This document shows positions 1-12,420 of a stretch of 64,000 nucleotides of DNA, piece after piece. Numbering within the stretch: position 1 is the stretch's first letter; the number at the start of each line of letters is the position of its first letter. This stretch comes from Bagarius yarrelli (lineage: Eukaryota > Chordata > Actinopteri > Siluriformes > Sisoridae). Location: positions 10,497,027 to 10,561,026 of the forward strand of contig VCAZ01000003.1 of NCBI GenBank assembly GCA_005784505.1, written 5' to 3'. Position numbers and translations under genes: made by a program. A model generated the notes under the pieces. It searched no databases. It was not told the DNA's origin and saw nothing but the letters and a program-made list of their open reading frames with translations.

Positions 1-344
1 TCAAGAATGTGGAATTTAAAGAGAAGTTAATAGAAAATACAGCAGTTTGCAGTGAAAATATTGGAGTATTTATTATAAATTTAGAAAGTTGTCCAATGCG
101 ATCCAATTGCATTTGTGTATTCTGCAGCTGCATAGAACAAATAATATCGGAAATTCTGCAGATTGATTTCATAATTTTTTCTTATTGAGCAGGGAAGTGG
201 AAATCAATACAATAACCGACAAACATAAATAAATTCTACTGAAGATGGTCGGTATAAGAATTACACTGTTAAGGTTCTTCATTAATACATAAATTAATTG
301 GTTTATATGCAAGCAAATATTATTTCAGGTATCAATAATGAAAA
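1..344. other. Unassigned intergenic sequence
   Basis: AT-rich, with nothing recognised. Confidence 0.5.
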
Positions 345-514
345 AGGGGCAATGCGGTAGTTAAGGTGTTGGACTGCTCACTGGAAGATTGTTGGTTTAA
401 TACCCAGCACCACCAAGTTACCACTGCTAAGCAAATCCCTTAACCCCCAATTTCTCTGTGGTATAAAAAAGTCACTTTGAATAAGGGTGTCTGGTAAGTG
501 CCAGAAATGTATTG
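345..514 (+). mobile_element. tRNA-derived SINE
   Basis: The head aatgcggtagttaaggtgtt and B-box-like ttggtttaatacccagc are followed by ccttaacccccaatttctct and the tail gaataagggtgtctggtaag. Same family as the intronic copies at 45 and 46 kb, more diverged. Confidence 0.8.
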
Positions 515-2425
515 CATTAGTTAATAGTGGCTAGTTATCAATTCGACGAAAAAAATTGTTTACTTGTGGCCAAAAGACACTTAAAACTTAATAATGGTAG
601 ATTTTATTATATCAAAAAATGTGATAATAAATCATTTGTTTATTCGTTTATCTACCTTTAAACCATTATTCTGGTTGGGAATATTATGTCTATCTCAGGA
701 ACAAAACGCACAGAATGGGACACCAGTTCACTGAAAGTGACAATAAAAATGAACCCACATAAATTTACATAAACTTAATAAAATGTCAGAAAAAAACTCA
801 GAACCAAAAAATCTTGACTCATATTTGACACTAATAGCATAATCAATCTCTTGCCGTCTTTGTCAGTTTCTTGATTATGATGAAAGTTTTTATTTGTCTA
901 ATGGGAAAGAAACTGGATATGTATTATTACAATGAGTCGATTTATTTCTCACAGCCTTGTCCTCATTTTGAAACAAACCACTAACTCGGAACAACAACCA
1001 GCTTCAAGTAGCGACTTGTCTCTTAGCAGGAAGAATTACATGGATTGCAGGAAACTGGGAGTTCCCAAAGTGTTCACTTCACTATGGAAAAGACTGACCT
1101 GGTCACTATGCAGCATTCAGTCGGGGGTCATTCGTCATTTGAACGCAAAAGAAGTAGGACACTGCATACAGAGAGTGGCCACCAAAGATGCTGGCAAATA
1201 CTGTGCTCAGTGGAGTCCAACTAGCGTGAAATATTCACTTGTACTGCGGAAAATGAGACACATAGTATAGGTTTTTTGCCTATGAATAAATTATGCTTTA
1301 AAAGCATGTTCAAAACATATGTTTAAAAAGAATGTGAGTGGCAAGTTATTTAAACATTTTATAGCAATAGGTTATACTAGAGTAAATGAATTATAAGAAT
1401 TTGTTCTTTTTAACACAAATTTCGCTGTAAAAACCAAAAACATCTTTTAAAAATGCTTTTATTTTGATTCTTGACCAGTGAGTGAGTCCACAGGGAACTA
1501 ACACTATCAGTACAGAGAGACTGGAGACAAGATGTGGATAAAGAGGTTGCTAGGATACAAGGGGCATCACTTTATGTTTTTACCAAGCTGATCTCCTTTA
1601 TGATGGTACCTTACAATTTTCTATCTTATCTTCTTTTCTTATATGCACAAATAATAGAATAAGCGTGTACACATTACACTGTTGTGCTTATGAGCAAGTA
1701 TAAATTACAAAATAGATATGGCAGATGAAGTGCAGATTTTTGTACAGTTTTAATAAAAATGGCACAGCCGATTTAGGCTGCACTATTCAGCTCACTAGAA
1801 CACTCTCACAGAAGCATCTTTGGTGCACCAGCAATAGGCATTTTTAGGTTCTTGCACACATATACAACTTGATTATGTGTAGAAATAGTCTTGCACTTTA
1901 TCCCATAACATATATGTTTGCTTGATAACTACCCTATTTTTCATTAAAACAAGTCCAATACGCCTGTAACAACTAGCATCCTAAAATACTGTCAGTGTGT
2001 CTTAAAATAAGCAAGCAATGCGTTATCTTTTGAACTATTAAGCTTTAAGTTTTTTAATAACATATATTGAAATCGAATATCCCAATCCTGTATACTAAAG
2101 CACTAAATGTTGAATTCTCAAATCTATATGATTGAGGGGTCTAAATATTTTTATAGTAGTAGTTTTAACAGTAGTTTAAGGCTCAAATTTCGATTTAAAT
2201 CACGTTCTTATTAATCAACTCCATATACACTATACAAGAAAATATCCAGTTACCAGACTGTCACATTTATACAGTATGTTTCTTTTGAACAATCTATTGC
2301 AGATCTGTTCTTATTCTTTCTTATATAAGATCCTAGACACCTCTGGAAATGTATTACACTAACTTTTGGAGCATGGCTATATAATTTGCTCATTTAACCA
2401 CGATAGAATTTATGAGTTCATGCAT
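515..2425. other. Unassigned intergenic sequence
   Basis: AT-rich. A 112-codon plus-strand open frame (932-1270) has no recognisable domain or splice context. Nothing else to report. Confidence 0.5.
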
Positions 2426-3075
2426 TAATGTTGGGTGAGGAGGTCTGGTGTGCAGATGGTCTTCCACATTATGTCAAAGGTGTTCACTAGGGTTAGGATC
2501 AGAGCTCTGTGCAGAACTTCTGACTCCTTTTACACCAAACATAAGACTATTTCAGCGTTGTGCTGGAACAGTTTCCTCAGTCGGCCAGAAATGGAATGCA
2601 CAGTTCATGCCTTCAAAATCCATGCCTCCAAATCCTCCAGTGCGAGGTATAATATACTATTTACTATTGTATATTCAAAGAGTGTTGATCATGACTGCAG
2701 TGATACAAGTTCTACTGTAAAACCATTAATATTTTCACCTTGTATATTGCAATTCTCATTTAGCCAATTCATTTTTATCAAAACCAAAGTACAGTCAAAA
2801 CACTCAAAATATTTATTACTGCTGTAATACGCTGCACTATTAAATAAACTATTCTTTTATCCTTTTTCACCATCATTTAATATTTACACATTGTAACACT
2901 TCATGGTTAAAAGTCTGTCGATACCTTAAAAGCACTTTCTGTGTGTTCCCCAAACTGTTGCCACAAAGTTGAAAGCACAGAATTGTCTAGAATGTCTCTA
3001 TATTCTGTTGTATTAAAATTTACCTTCCCTGGAACAAAAAGACCCAAACATTTGTCCAGCATTGAAAACAAGGTC
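2426..3075 (-). mobile_element. Tc1-like transposase remnant with ~360-bp insertion
   Basis: Two blocks in the order of a fish Tc1-like transposase antisense. Block 2426-2575 includes aatgttgggtgaggaggtct, caaaggtgttcactagggtt and gttgtgctggaaca. Block 2945-3060 includes ccaaactgttgccacaaagt, agcacagaattgtctagaat and cttccctggaacaaaaagac. About 360 unrelated bases separate them. No intact frame or termini. Confidence 0.75.
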
Positions 3076-3669
3076 AAGCAATACAAATTCTATGTTTCTA
3101 TGGCAATGCAGACTATAGGGAGAAGAATAACAATCCCTTGTGTTTGTCTTTCTTCTAAGAAATGCATGAGGCAATTCAGACAAAGGACGAGATGGGGAAA
3201 AGTTATAGCACACCCTTTAAAAGAGAAAAAAAAAGAATGAAACCTTTTACTTGATTATTTAAGAATAAGCAAAAAAGACTTTTTTAGATGTCCCTATAAA
3301 AAGTTATTAGGATGTGTTATATAAAGTTTGATGCATCTTAATCAGTTGTGTAGGACATTGAAGCCACTCGAAATAGACTAAGATGACATTAAATATTACA
3401 TAGAGGTCAGCGGTATTTAGAACTCAATAAAGCAGAATTTACATTATGGTACCGTTTAATCTCCACTCTATCCAAATACTTTATATCAAATATTCACAAA
3501 TTTTGGCATAGCTAAGACACAAAAGTTGTGTTACTTAACAGACAATAAACAAACCGTTGCTTGCAAACGTAAAAGCTGGTGTTGATCAAATCAAATAGAA
3601 TTTTGGTTTCAAAAACCTTTACCTGACAATAACATACAACATATAACCGGCTTCAAGTATTATAGTTGG
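3076..3669. other. Unassigned intergenic sequence
   Basis: AT-rich, with nothing recognised. Confidence 0.5.
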
Positions 3670-3741
3670 AGATATTGAATTTTGAATTACACTTACAGAT
3701 ATTGAATTTTGAATTAAAGTTACAGATATTGAATTTTGAAT
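3670..3741. repeat. Tandem repeat, 27-bp unit, 2.7 copies
   Basis: The unit agatattgaattttgaatt plus seven bases occurs at 3670-3696 and 3697-3723 with two or three mismatches. A partial third copy (18 bases) ends at 3741. Confidence 0.95.
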
Positions 3742-4410
3742 ATGATGTTTGCTGCTTTTGCAGCTATGTTAAGTAAAAAAACTGTAGTATCCATTATTTT
3801 CCCTAAAATCAATTCCATTATTGCAGATTGACAGTTATGTGTAATATCTTACAATCATAATTATAATAATTATATTGACCTACGGTTCACTGTATGCACT
3901 CATAGGAACACTGCCTTTTTTAAATTTTTACTTTAATTGCCTTATAGTTACTATATGTTATTCTAAGTTTAATTTAATTTAAATTTCGGTGCTATATTTT
4001 TAAGCATAAGTACAGTGTTACAGTGTTAATCCAACAAAAAAATATATAATTAGTCTGTTCTAATTCCTTAGGTCAGAAAGATTAGTATAAAAATGTATAA
4101 GACATTGGAAAATGAAAAACATTAAGTCTTGTGTGTACAGAAATATGTAAGGTAGAGCAATAAAAATGACAGATGGATAGGTGAATTGAGGGGTCAATGA
4201 ATAAATAGATACAGTAGAAGTATGGAAAAAAACAGAAGTGCAGTCTGCCTATTTCTCTGAGTGTAGTGTCAATAACAGCTTGAACTTAGTAGGTGGCATA
4301 CTGACATCAGCTGTCCTGCAGCGTATGGTAAAAGATGAAGGTTATTCATGCAATAATCAACACCTAATTACTTTCACTACAGTGAATTATTACTATTTTT
4401 ATACCATTCC
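3742..4410. other. Unassigned intergenic sequence
   Basis: AT-rich. A 70-codon plus-strand open frame at 4238-4450 runs into the transposon terminus and has no recognisable domain. Confidence 0.5.
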
Positions 4411-4526
4411 AGTACAACCTGAATTCCAGAAATGTTGGGACGTTTTTTAAATTTGGATAAAATGAAAACTAAAAGACTTTCAAATCACGTGAACCAATAT
4501 TTTATTCACAATAAAGAACATAGACA

Positions 4527-6934
4527 GCGCCACTGTCTCTAAACCATACATCTCACGACTCACGACTGTCTTGTACACCTTCCCCTTGATTCTAGCTGAT
4601 ATTCTCCTTTCACACATCACTCCTGACATGTTTCTCCACCCATTTCAACCTGTCTGTACTCTCTTCTTTATCTCTTTCACACATTCTCCATCGCTGGACT
4701 GGAATGGACTGTCGACCACAAGTACTTGAACTCCTGTACCTTCTTCACCTCTTCACCCTGTAATCTCACTGTTCCACTTTCCTCTCTTTCATTTAAACAC
4801 AGGTACTCTTTTCCTCTTCTCTCCAGAGCAAACCTTCACCTCTCCAGGTTTTCCTCCCCTGCCCCCTGCTCTCACTACAAATCACAATGTCATCTGCAAA
4901 CATCATTGTCCAAGGAGATTCCTGTCTGACCTCATCTGCCAAACGATCCATTACTACAGCAAACAAGAAGTGGCTCAGAGCTGATCCCTGATGCAGTCCC
5001 ACTTCCATTTTGAACTCCTCTGTCTGACCTACTGCACACCTCACCACTGTCCTGCTCCTCTCATACATACCCTGCACCACCCCGACATACTTCTCTGCTA
5101 TTCCTGACTTCCTCATAGAATACCATGGCTTCTCTCTTGGTACCCTGTCATATGCTTTCTCCAGGTCTACAAAAACACAATGCAGCTACGACCATCTCTG
5201 TACTTCTCCGTCAGCATTCTCAGAGCAAAGATTGCATCTGTAGTGCTCTTTCTGGGCATAAAACCATACTGCTGCTCACAAATATCTACTTCTCTCCTTA
5301 ACCTAGCTTTCACCACTCTTTTCCATACCTTTATTGTATAACTCATCAACTTTATGCCTCTGTAGTTGTTGCAACTTTGCACATCACCCTTGTTCTTAAA
5401 GATAGGCACCATTACAGTCCTCCTCCATTTCTCGGGCATCTTCTCACTTACTAAAATCCTGTTAAACAATCTAGTAAGAAATTCCACTGCTGCCTCTCCT
5501 AGACATTTCCACAGCTCCACCGGTATTTGGTGCACCTTTCCATCTCGATCCTTAATAACCCTAACCTGCTGCACATCCATCCTATCTTGATCCCTCTGCC
5601 TTGCTAACCTGTACAAGTCCTTCTCTCCTTCTCTAGTGTCTAACCTAGTGTACAACTCATCAAAGGCCTTCTGCTTGACCTTAGCCACTTCCCTCTTCAC
5701 CCTGTGCTGCAAATCCTTGTATTCCTGTCTACTTTTCTCAATTTTTTCCATGTTCCAGTTCTTCTTGGCTAACCTCTTCCTCTGTATACTATTCTAAACT
5801 GTCATTTCACCATCATGTCTCCCTATTTTCTCTCCTCCTTTCATATGACACACCTACCACCTTTCTTCCTGTCTCCCTGATCACTTCTGCCGTAGTTTGC
5901 TATTCATCTAAAAGCACTAGCTGACCGCACAGAGCCTGTTTCAACTCCTGTCTAAATTCTTCACAGTATTTTTCCTTTTTCAGCTTTCACCAACATCCTC
6001 ATTCTACACACCACCATTCTATGCTGTCTGGTTACACTCTCTCCCACCACAACTTTACAGTCACTAATCTCTTTCAGATCGCTTTGTCTACATAAAATGT
6101 AATCTACCTGTGTGCTTCTTCCTCTGCTCTTATAAGTCACTAAATGCCCTCTCTCTTCTGGAAAAAGGTATTTAACACAGCCATCCCCATCCTCTTAGCA
6201 ACGTCTACTAACATCTGTCCCTTACTGTTCCTTTCCCTGACTCCAAACCTGCCCAACACTTCCTCTCACCAACATGTCCATCAAAGTCTCCGCCTTTCAC
6301 TACTCTCTCTTCTCTGGGAATACTCACCATTAACTCATCTAACTCACGCCAGAACCTCTCTTTCTCTTCTAACTCACAACCTACTTGTGGGGCGTACCCA
6401 CTTACAACATTCACCATCAGCCCTTCAATTTCTAATTCAATTTCAGAATCATCACCCTGTCTGATACTATTTTCACCTCCAGAACATTCTTTACAAATTT
6501 CTCTTTCAGAATCACTCCTACCCCATTTCTCTTCCTATTCACACCATGATAAAACAACTTAAATCCCAGTTCAATATTACGAGCCTTGCTACCCTTTCAC
6601 CTGGTCTCCTGTACACACAGTATATCCGCCTTCCTTCTCTCCATCATATCCACCTGCTCTCTACATTTCCCTGTCATTGTCCCAACATTTAGCATCCCTA
6701 TTTTCAGTCCTACACTCTTGCCTTTCCTCTTCTCTTGTCTATTCACACATCCTCCTCCTCTTCTCATTAGACCAACAGTAGCCCAATTTCCGCTGGCACC
6801 CTGTAGGTCAACGGTGTCGGTGGCGGTCATTTTTAACCCGGGCCTCGGCCGATCCGGTATGAAATTCTGGCAGATGTTTCACATATTTAGATTTGGCAAT
6901 TTTTTGCGTCGAATGCCCTTCCTGACACAACCAC
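4527..6934 (-). mobile_element. RTE-like non-LTR retrotransposon (LINE), inactive
   Basis: On the minus strand the 5' end near 6830 encodes an endonuclease start (LKIGMLNVGTMTGK ... ADILCVQETR), continued at 6208-6417 (VVSGYAPQVGCELEEKERFW). RT lies at 5167-5751 (NNYRGIKLMSYTIKVWKRVV, CEQQYGFMPRKSTTDAIFAL) and 4793-5116, with catalytic FADDIVIC at about 4877-4900. A C-terminal stretch continues to about 4527. Reading is broken by frameshifts and stops. The RTE-like label rests on overall peptide resemblance and the element has no LTRs. Confidence 0.88.
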
Positions 6935-7470
6935 AAATTTGATGCCTGCTGCAGGTCTTAAAATAGTTGGGATGGTGCATGTTTACCATAGTCTTTCTTT
7001 TCGAAACAGTTTAAATACTTCTGTGCATCAAGGTTATGTGTTGGAGTGCATTTTGGTGTTGCAACTTGGTTCCATTTTTGCCTGCTTCAGGTTTCCACAG
7101 GGTCAACTTTTATGTATTTTTCTATAAATAATGCACCAAATATTCTCTTTAGGTAAAAGATCTAAACTGCAGTCAGGCCAGTTCACCACCTGGACTCTTT
7201 TACTGTACTACGAAGCCATGCTGTTGTGATAGCTACAGTATGTGGATTTATATTATTCTGCTAAAATACACAAGGCCTTCCATAAACTAGACGTCGTCTG
7301 GAGAGAAGCATATTTTGCTCTAAAACCTTTATATATACCTTTCAACATTCATAGTGCCAAAACATGCAAGCTGCCCATATCGTAAACCATCAGAAATGCA
7401 GGCTTTTGGACTTGTTGGAAGACGCCATCTGATTGGACCTTGCCTAGTGGCTGGTAACACAATTAGGAAA
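6935..7470 (-). pseudogene. Tc1-like transposase C-terminal pseudogene fragment
   Basis: It starts with the terminus phrase ctgctgcaggtcttaaaata, then the antisense of the C-terminal catalytic region. The best-preserved peptide on the minus strand is PKACISDG ... MNVERYI at 7329-7425. Stops and frameshifts throughout. Confidence 0.8.
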
Positions 7471-7842
7471 CAATAAGAACTGAAAGAACAGAAATAGAAA
7501 AAAAATGAAATATCCAAAAATTTTATAACGTGATAATTTATGAGATAATGTATGAGACTCCCTAAAGCTGACTGAGAGGCAAATTGCTAAACTGTCGCTT
7601 AGTGAGCTGTTGACCACCCAACTGTTGACAAAGATGTCAACACCTCAACAGTCGCTCAGGGAATTATTGATAAATTGTCGACATGAGTTGTCGACATATT
7701 TATGGTCGAAATGAAACATTATTAGAGTGTGTGTCTTTTTAGGTGCGTCTTTTTAGGTGCATCTCTGTGGGTTTACACCTGAATGTATCATAGAAACTTT
7801 TTTTTGCGGATTCTGTTTACTGACATTGGTTTCTGGAAGTAT

Positions 7843-8760
7843 GCATTTACATTTTTAGCATTTAGCAGACACTCTTGTCCAGAGCGATGTACAAAAGTGC
7901 TTTGAGTCACATCATTGAACAGCTCAATACTGGTTGCAAGCTTTCACAGGGATTTTGCTGAAGCTTCAAGTCTCTCCTTGTAGAAGGCAGTCTTGGCCAA
8001 AGTCACATCTGAAGAGAACTTGTAGAGTGTGTGGAAGGTAACAGGATCTATGTTAAAATGTGATTTCTTTTATCATCTCCATCAAATTTGGTGGGATAGG
8101 GATAGGGTCTGGCAGTTACTTTTAGACAGACTGGGAAGAGAAAAGTTAAACAATACCAAGTGATGATCAGAGGTGTAAAGATGGGTAGAAAACATGTTTG
8201 TGAGTGTAAAAGAATGAGTAAAAAAAACAAATCCAGGACGTTTTCTCCCTTGGGTTGGAAAGAGATCTGTTGAAGGTCAAGGAGAAGGAGTCTATCAGAG
8301 ACCGAATTCAGGAGGAGTGGAGCTTATCTGATAGAAATTTGAAGTGACAGAGGACCATCAAAGGCATACCATCAGTAGGGAAGACACTGAGAAGTGTATG
8401 AATCTCATCTAGGAAGTTTCCCAGAGGACCAGGAGCATGGTACATGACGATGATCAAAATGTTTATTGGAGAAGAGACTGAAACTCAGAGGAAGAGATGA
8501 GGCATGAGGCATAGGGAGAGGTGTCATCATCTCAGAGATAATAAAACACCAGTCCCACCAATTCTCTTGGTGTATAAGAAAATGCATAGGCAGAGCATAG
8601 TGCAGCTGGAGTAGCAGAGTTGTGTGGTGATATCCAGGTCTCAGTAAGTGCCAGGAAGTCTAGGGAGGGAGTAGAGGGAAGGCAGACCTGCGATGAAGTC
8701 TGCTTTCTTCACAGACTTTCTTCCACCACTGTTTGAGAGGGTAGATGAGGTTGGTAAAAG
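7843..8760 (-). mobile_element. L2-like LINE fragment (endonuclease plus 3' tail)
   Basis: Minus-strand peptides at 8405-8587 (SSGKLPR and upstream text) and 8048-8230 (TKFDGDDKRNHI) match the endonuclease region of L2-type LINEs, with stops. The 3' end at 7843-7900 carries the tail gctctggacaagagtgtctg, the same tail as the SINEs. The RT region between is deleted. Confidence 0.65.
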
Positions 8761-8789
8761 AGCATGACATATTCTAGATAAGTGTTGTC

Positions 8790-9290
8790 TATTTAGTAAT
8801 GTCAGCCACAAAATCATGCTGAAGAGTGACGCAGTTTCATCTGAGGGCCCAAAGACATTGAGGAATGGTGCTTTTAAAGTATCTTTTTTTAAACACTTTC
8901 ACAGATTGGAAAGCCTCTGCCTATCTTTACTTTTGAAAGCCTCTCTGAGATATTTCTTGTTACATACAAGTTACATACCTGAACTCGATTAACTAAATTA
9001 GTAACTAAATTCTTCCCCAACTTAATCTTTCCAAAATGTATGGCATTTTCAAGCCCTTTGTTGCCTTTGTGCCAACTTTTTTGGGACTTGTAGCATACAT
9101 CAAATTTGAAATAAGCTAATTTAGTGAATAACAGTGTTAAAACATTTCTAATGTTATCATCTAAATAAAATATTGGCTCAGGTGATTTGAGAGTCTTTTA
9201 GTTTTCATTTTAATCAAATTTAAAAAATGTCCTAACTTTACCGGAATTCGGTTGTCCCAACTTTTCCGGAATTCGGGTTGTCTATTCATA
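8790..9290 (-). pseudogene. Tc1-like transposase N-terminus and right inverted terminus
   Basis: The plus strand carries atctgagggcccaaagacat and acagattggaaagcctctgc, the antisense of the transposase DNA-binding region also seen intact in sense at 37070. The terminus follows, including aaataaaatattggctcagg. Near the end, a short unit around ccggaattcggttgtcccaa is duplicated (9241-9280). Confidence 0.8.
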
Positions 9291-10059
9291 GATAACTTCT
9301 AGTTAAGCAACATTTGTAACTAAATAAAATCATTATGTTTGTATAAGTAGAATATTATTAGGTGAATACATAGATAAATGTAAGTTTTTTCGGCCCATAC
9401 AGCAAAACCTTAACGTTATTTCTTGTATTACAGATCATTTAAATAAAAGGCATTGGAACTGTAGTGAAAATATTCCACTGTGATTTCAGCACCGTACACA
9501 GATTTAACAGGAATAAATATAACACAACAAGCAAACAAACAAAAAATAAGCACACAAAGTATGCACATCACAGACGTAATGTTTTAAACTGAGTTTTTCA
9601 TTAACACATAGTTAAGTACTAAATTTTGTGATAATTCAAATGATTAAAGTTCAAATGTAGGTATAATTAAATGTTGTTGAGTATTTAAAGTAATTGCACA
9701 AAAACACTCTCTAATAGAGAAGGCTGTATATGCTGTTTAAACATCTGAAAAGCAAAAAAATTTTTAGTAATCTTAACTGTGGTGAATAACATTTTTAGAG
9801 TGATTAATTATTTAGCTCCCAACAATGAACTTTAACCACTATTTGACCCCTCACAACAGTAGACCTCGGGGCCCTTTTAAAGCCCACATTAAAACATTTG
9901 AACCACAATTTATATATTTGCTGCTCTTTGGCAGTTACTCATAGAGATTTATTCTTACAGCTCCAGTGTTCCTGGAAAAGGGTTGCAAGGGTTTGCAAAA
10001 GGGGTGTATCTGGAATTATAAGTTGGGAACATGCATAAGCTCATTGCTGTCCACAATGC
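9291..10059. other. Unassigned intergenic sequence
   Basis: AT-rich, with nothing recognised. Confidence 0.5.
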
Positions 10060-10200
10060 ACTAACCCACTGACATTTATTTATACCTGGGGGCAATTAGG
10101 AGACTGTTAGCTTGTTTTGGGAAGAAAAAAAAATAAAGAACCTGAGGAAAACCCACACAAAGATCCACATGGCCATGGGACCCCTAAGCAGTTAAGCAGC
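10060..10200. repeat. Fish interspersed repeat fragment
   Basis: Phrases such as tacctgggggcaattaggag and gaggaaaacccacacaaaga resemble a widespread fish repeat. Family unassigned. Confidence 0.45.
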
Positions 10201-10439
10201 AAAGCCATGGTAACCTTAATTTTAGGCATGTTTCACTAAGTAAATGAACCTATAATCAAATTGATTGATAAGTTTGTAAATATCCACACCTAATTAAGCA
10301 AATCTAATTAGTTTATATTTTATAGTGACTTTCTTGCTTATAGGAAAGTAGATATTGGCAACTGCTAGATAGACTAGTGTGCTTTTGACTCTAAGGCAAA
10401 AGCAAGCTCATGGCACAAGTTTCAAAGGTTCCTCTAAAA

Positions 10440-11000
10440 GAACCAGCAGCCACAACAATGAAATTAGAGAACAGATCTGAACATCGGAAGCTTTTTCTTA
10501 ACTCTTTTTTCGTTGTTGTGATGGTGTTGTTCATTGCAAGAAGGGATAATGGGAGAAAGGGAAGACAGGGTTAGTTTGTTGTGCCATGTTCTTAGTTTCC
10601 CATGTCATTCCCACAAACGGGCCTCCCTAACAGGAACCATAGGTACGCTGATCTCATTAGAACAATTACCAATGGCCTGCATTTTTCAGTCGGCCTTTAA
10701 AGACCCCAAGGCAGAGTAATTTCAAAATCAATCCCCCTCCAAAAAAGCACCAGTGTTGGCATTTTCTAAAGGACTGTCAATTACCTCTACCTCCACTGGG
10801 CCAAAAGGAAAGCAGCATGATTCAAACCAGGCCTCAATAAAGGGCCATTCTTTCAGGAAATCAGTCCGCGCATGGACTTGAATTCATTGGAGCCTTAATC
10901 TTGAGCTGCCTGTGGGAGCTCGCTAAATATTCCATCGATGTGCTAGTGTGCATCTCTGCATGCAAATGGAGGTTTTCTGACGTGGAAGAGCTTTGCCTAC
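10440..11000. other. Possible conserved non-coding sequence
   Basis: A low-repeat, GC-neutral stretch amid transposon debris. It includes an octamer-like atgcaaat at about 10961 and little open frame. The idea that it is a conserved enhancer rests only on texture. Confidence 0.2.
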
Positions 11001-12304
11001 TGGTGCCTACCATCCCACTTTTTCTTTTTCCTCTTATCTAATACTATTTTGTTTCACCTAGTGCAGAATATGACTATAACATTTTACTGAAGAGTTTTAG
11101 AAAAACAATCCTTGAAATTCTCATGAAAAATCATCAATTATCATTGTAAAGCTTTAAGAAGTGTAAGTAAAGTTTAGGAAGCAAACAGCACAGCATGACA
11201 AAAAGTCTAATACCCTAAATCCCAGCAATGAGACAAAGGCTTTGTTGGCAGTCAGGGTTATTTGTATTTGGCTAATTTTTGCTGCTTAAATATCAAAAAG
11301 AAAAGAAAAACAGAAGCTGTCCTCTTGCTGGGAGAGTGAACTTTCCCACAAAAATTCCTTTCCACAGTTTAAGGTTTAAAGACCTCTAATATGCATTTAG
11401 ATTTGATGGAAAAATAGAAACCACGGAAAATCTGTGAGGATTCATTATGGCCATGCTTAGTTCTTATGATTAATTACAAGTTTTCACTACAAATAACGTC
11501 AGTGAAATACATTAAAAGAAAGAACAAGTTAATGAGTCACTGAAATAAATCCAATGCATTTAAGCAGTAGTGATTCTGAGTCTCATTCGGATTCAGAGCA
11601 TAGTGTTTGTCACAATGTAGGAGGCCCAGGCAGTCAGACTGTTGGCTAAATATTTGTGCTATAATCCGGAAGTCCATTTAAAAAGTAATAAGCTTGTGGA
11701 ACCTTACATAAGGCAAGAATTCTCATAGCATTTAATATTTATTTGTAAAAAATCCCTTACAGTCAACCCACTCAAAAACAGAGCTGAATTTGGAAAAAAC
11801 TATTGTTCTTGCAATCATTGTGTTCCCAGTTGTTACACTAACACTATAGTTAAGCTTTGTGTCAATTTTTTTATAATTTTTATAAGCATGCCGGGTAGTG
11901 TCCCGTTTTCCTTTTTTGCAATGACAGTCAGAAAGCTATTTTTTAATAAAATAATTTATAATAAAAGTATATTGTTGCATTTACACAGACAACGATTATG
12001 CTGCACGAGTCATTGTAAATAGTATAAAGACACCAGTGGTGTTCTTATTACTGGCTACTACTAAAAATATTTTTTAGTGTTCATTTAGCACTCAAATTTC
12101 TTGCAATTACAATAATAAATCTGCAATTGCAATAGTTTTGTTTAATTAAAAAAATCTGTTATTAAAGCATACAAATAGTCTGTAACCAATAAGCAAATGG
12201 AGCAGGCGAACCATCTAAGTCGTAATATAAAGAGTAATTTAAAGGTTTAAGGTTCAGAAAAAGGTTTAGAAATGTAATGAAATGCAAAACAATGACAAAC
12301 ACTT
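11001..12304. other. Unassigned intergenic sequence
   Basis: AT-rich, without recognisable repeats or coding signal. Confidence 0.5.
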
Positions 12305-12420
12305 AATACACAGGCAAGGCCAGAGGTCGGCAACCTTTAAAACTTAAAAGAGCCATTTGTGCCAGTTTCTCAAAAAAAAAAAAAAAGAACATCAGAAGCC
12401 ATCTTTTGATACATAAAATA
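12305..12420. repeat. Possible DNA transposon end
   Basis: It contains ccagaggtcggcaaccttta followed by aaagagccatttgtgcc, wording found at ends of some vertebrate DNA transposons. No partner end was identified. Confidence 0.3.

Larger units (their letters stand above)
4411..9290 (-). mobile_element. Tc1-like transposon split by two LINE insertions
   Basis: Inverted termini at 4411-4526 (gtacaacctgaattccagaa ... gaaccaatattttattcaca) and about 9080-9290 (the inverse) bound the element. Transposase traces run antisense between them. The C-terminal part is at 6976-7470, and the N-terminal part at 8790-8930, reading as MGRGFPICE-like. An RTE-like LINE (4527-6934) interrupts the left terminus and an L2-like fragment (7843-8760) interrupts the middle. 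Excluding insertions, about 1.5 kb of transposon remains, the normal size for the family. Confidence 0.85.

Noticed and set aside
932..1270. 112-codon plus-strand open frame
   Set aside because: No domain, signal or splice context was recognised. Frames of this length occur by chance in 64 kb, and the surrounding sequence is AT-rich non-coding.
7660..7710. Repeated ttgtcgacat words as a possible operator or recombination site
   Set aside because: Two short palindromic words within diverged transposon sequence, with no supporting context.
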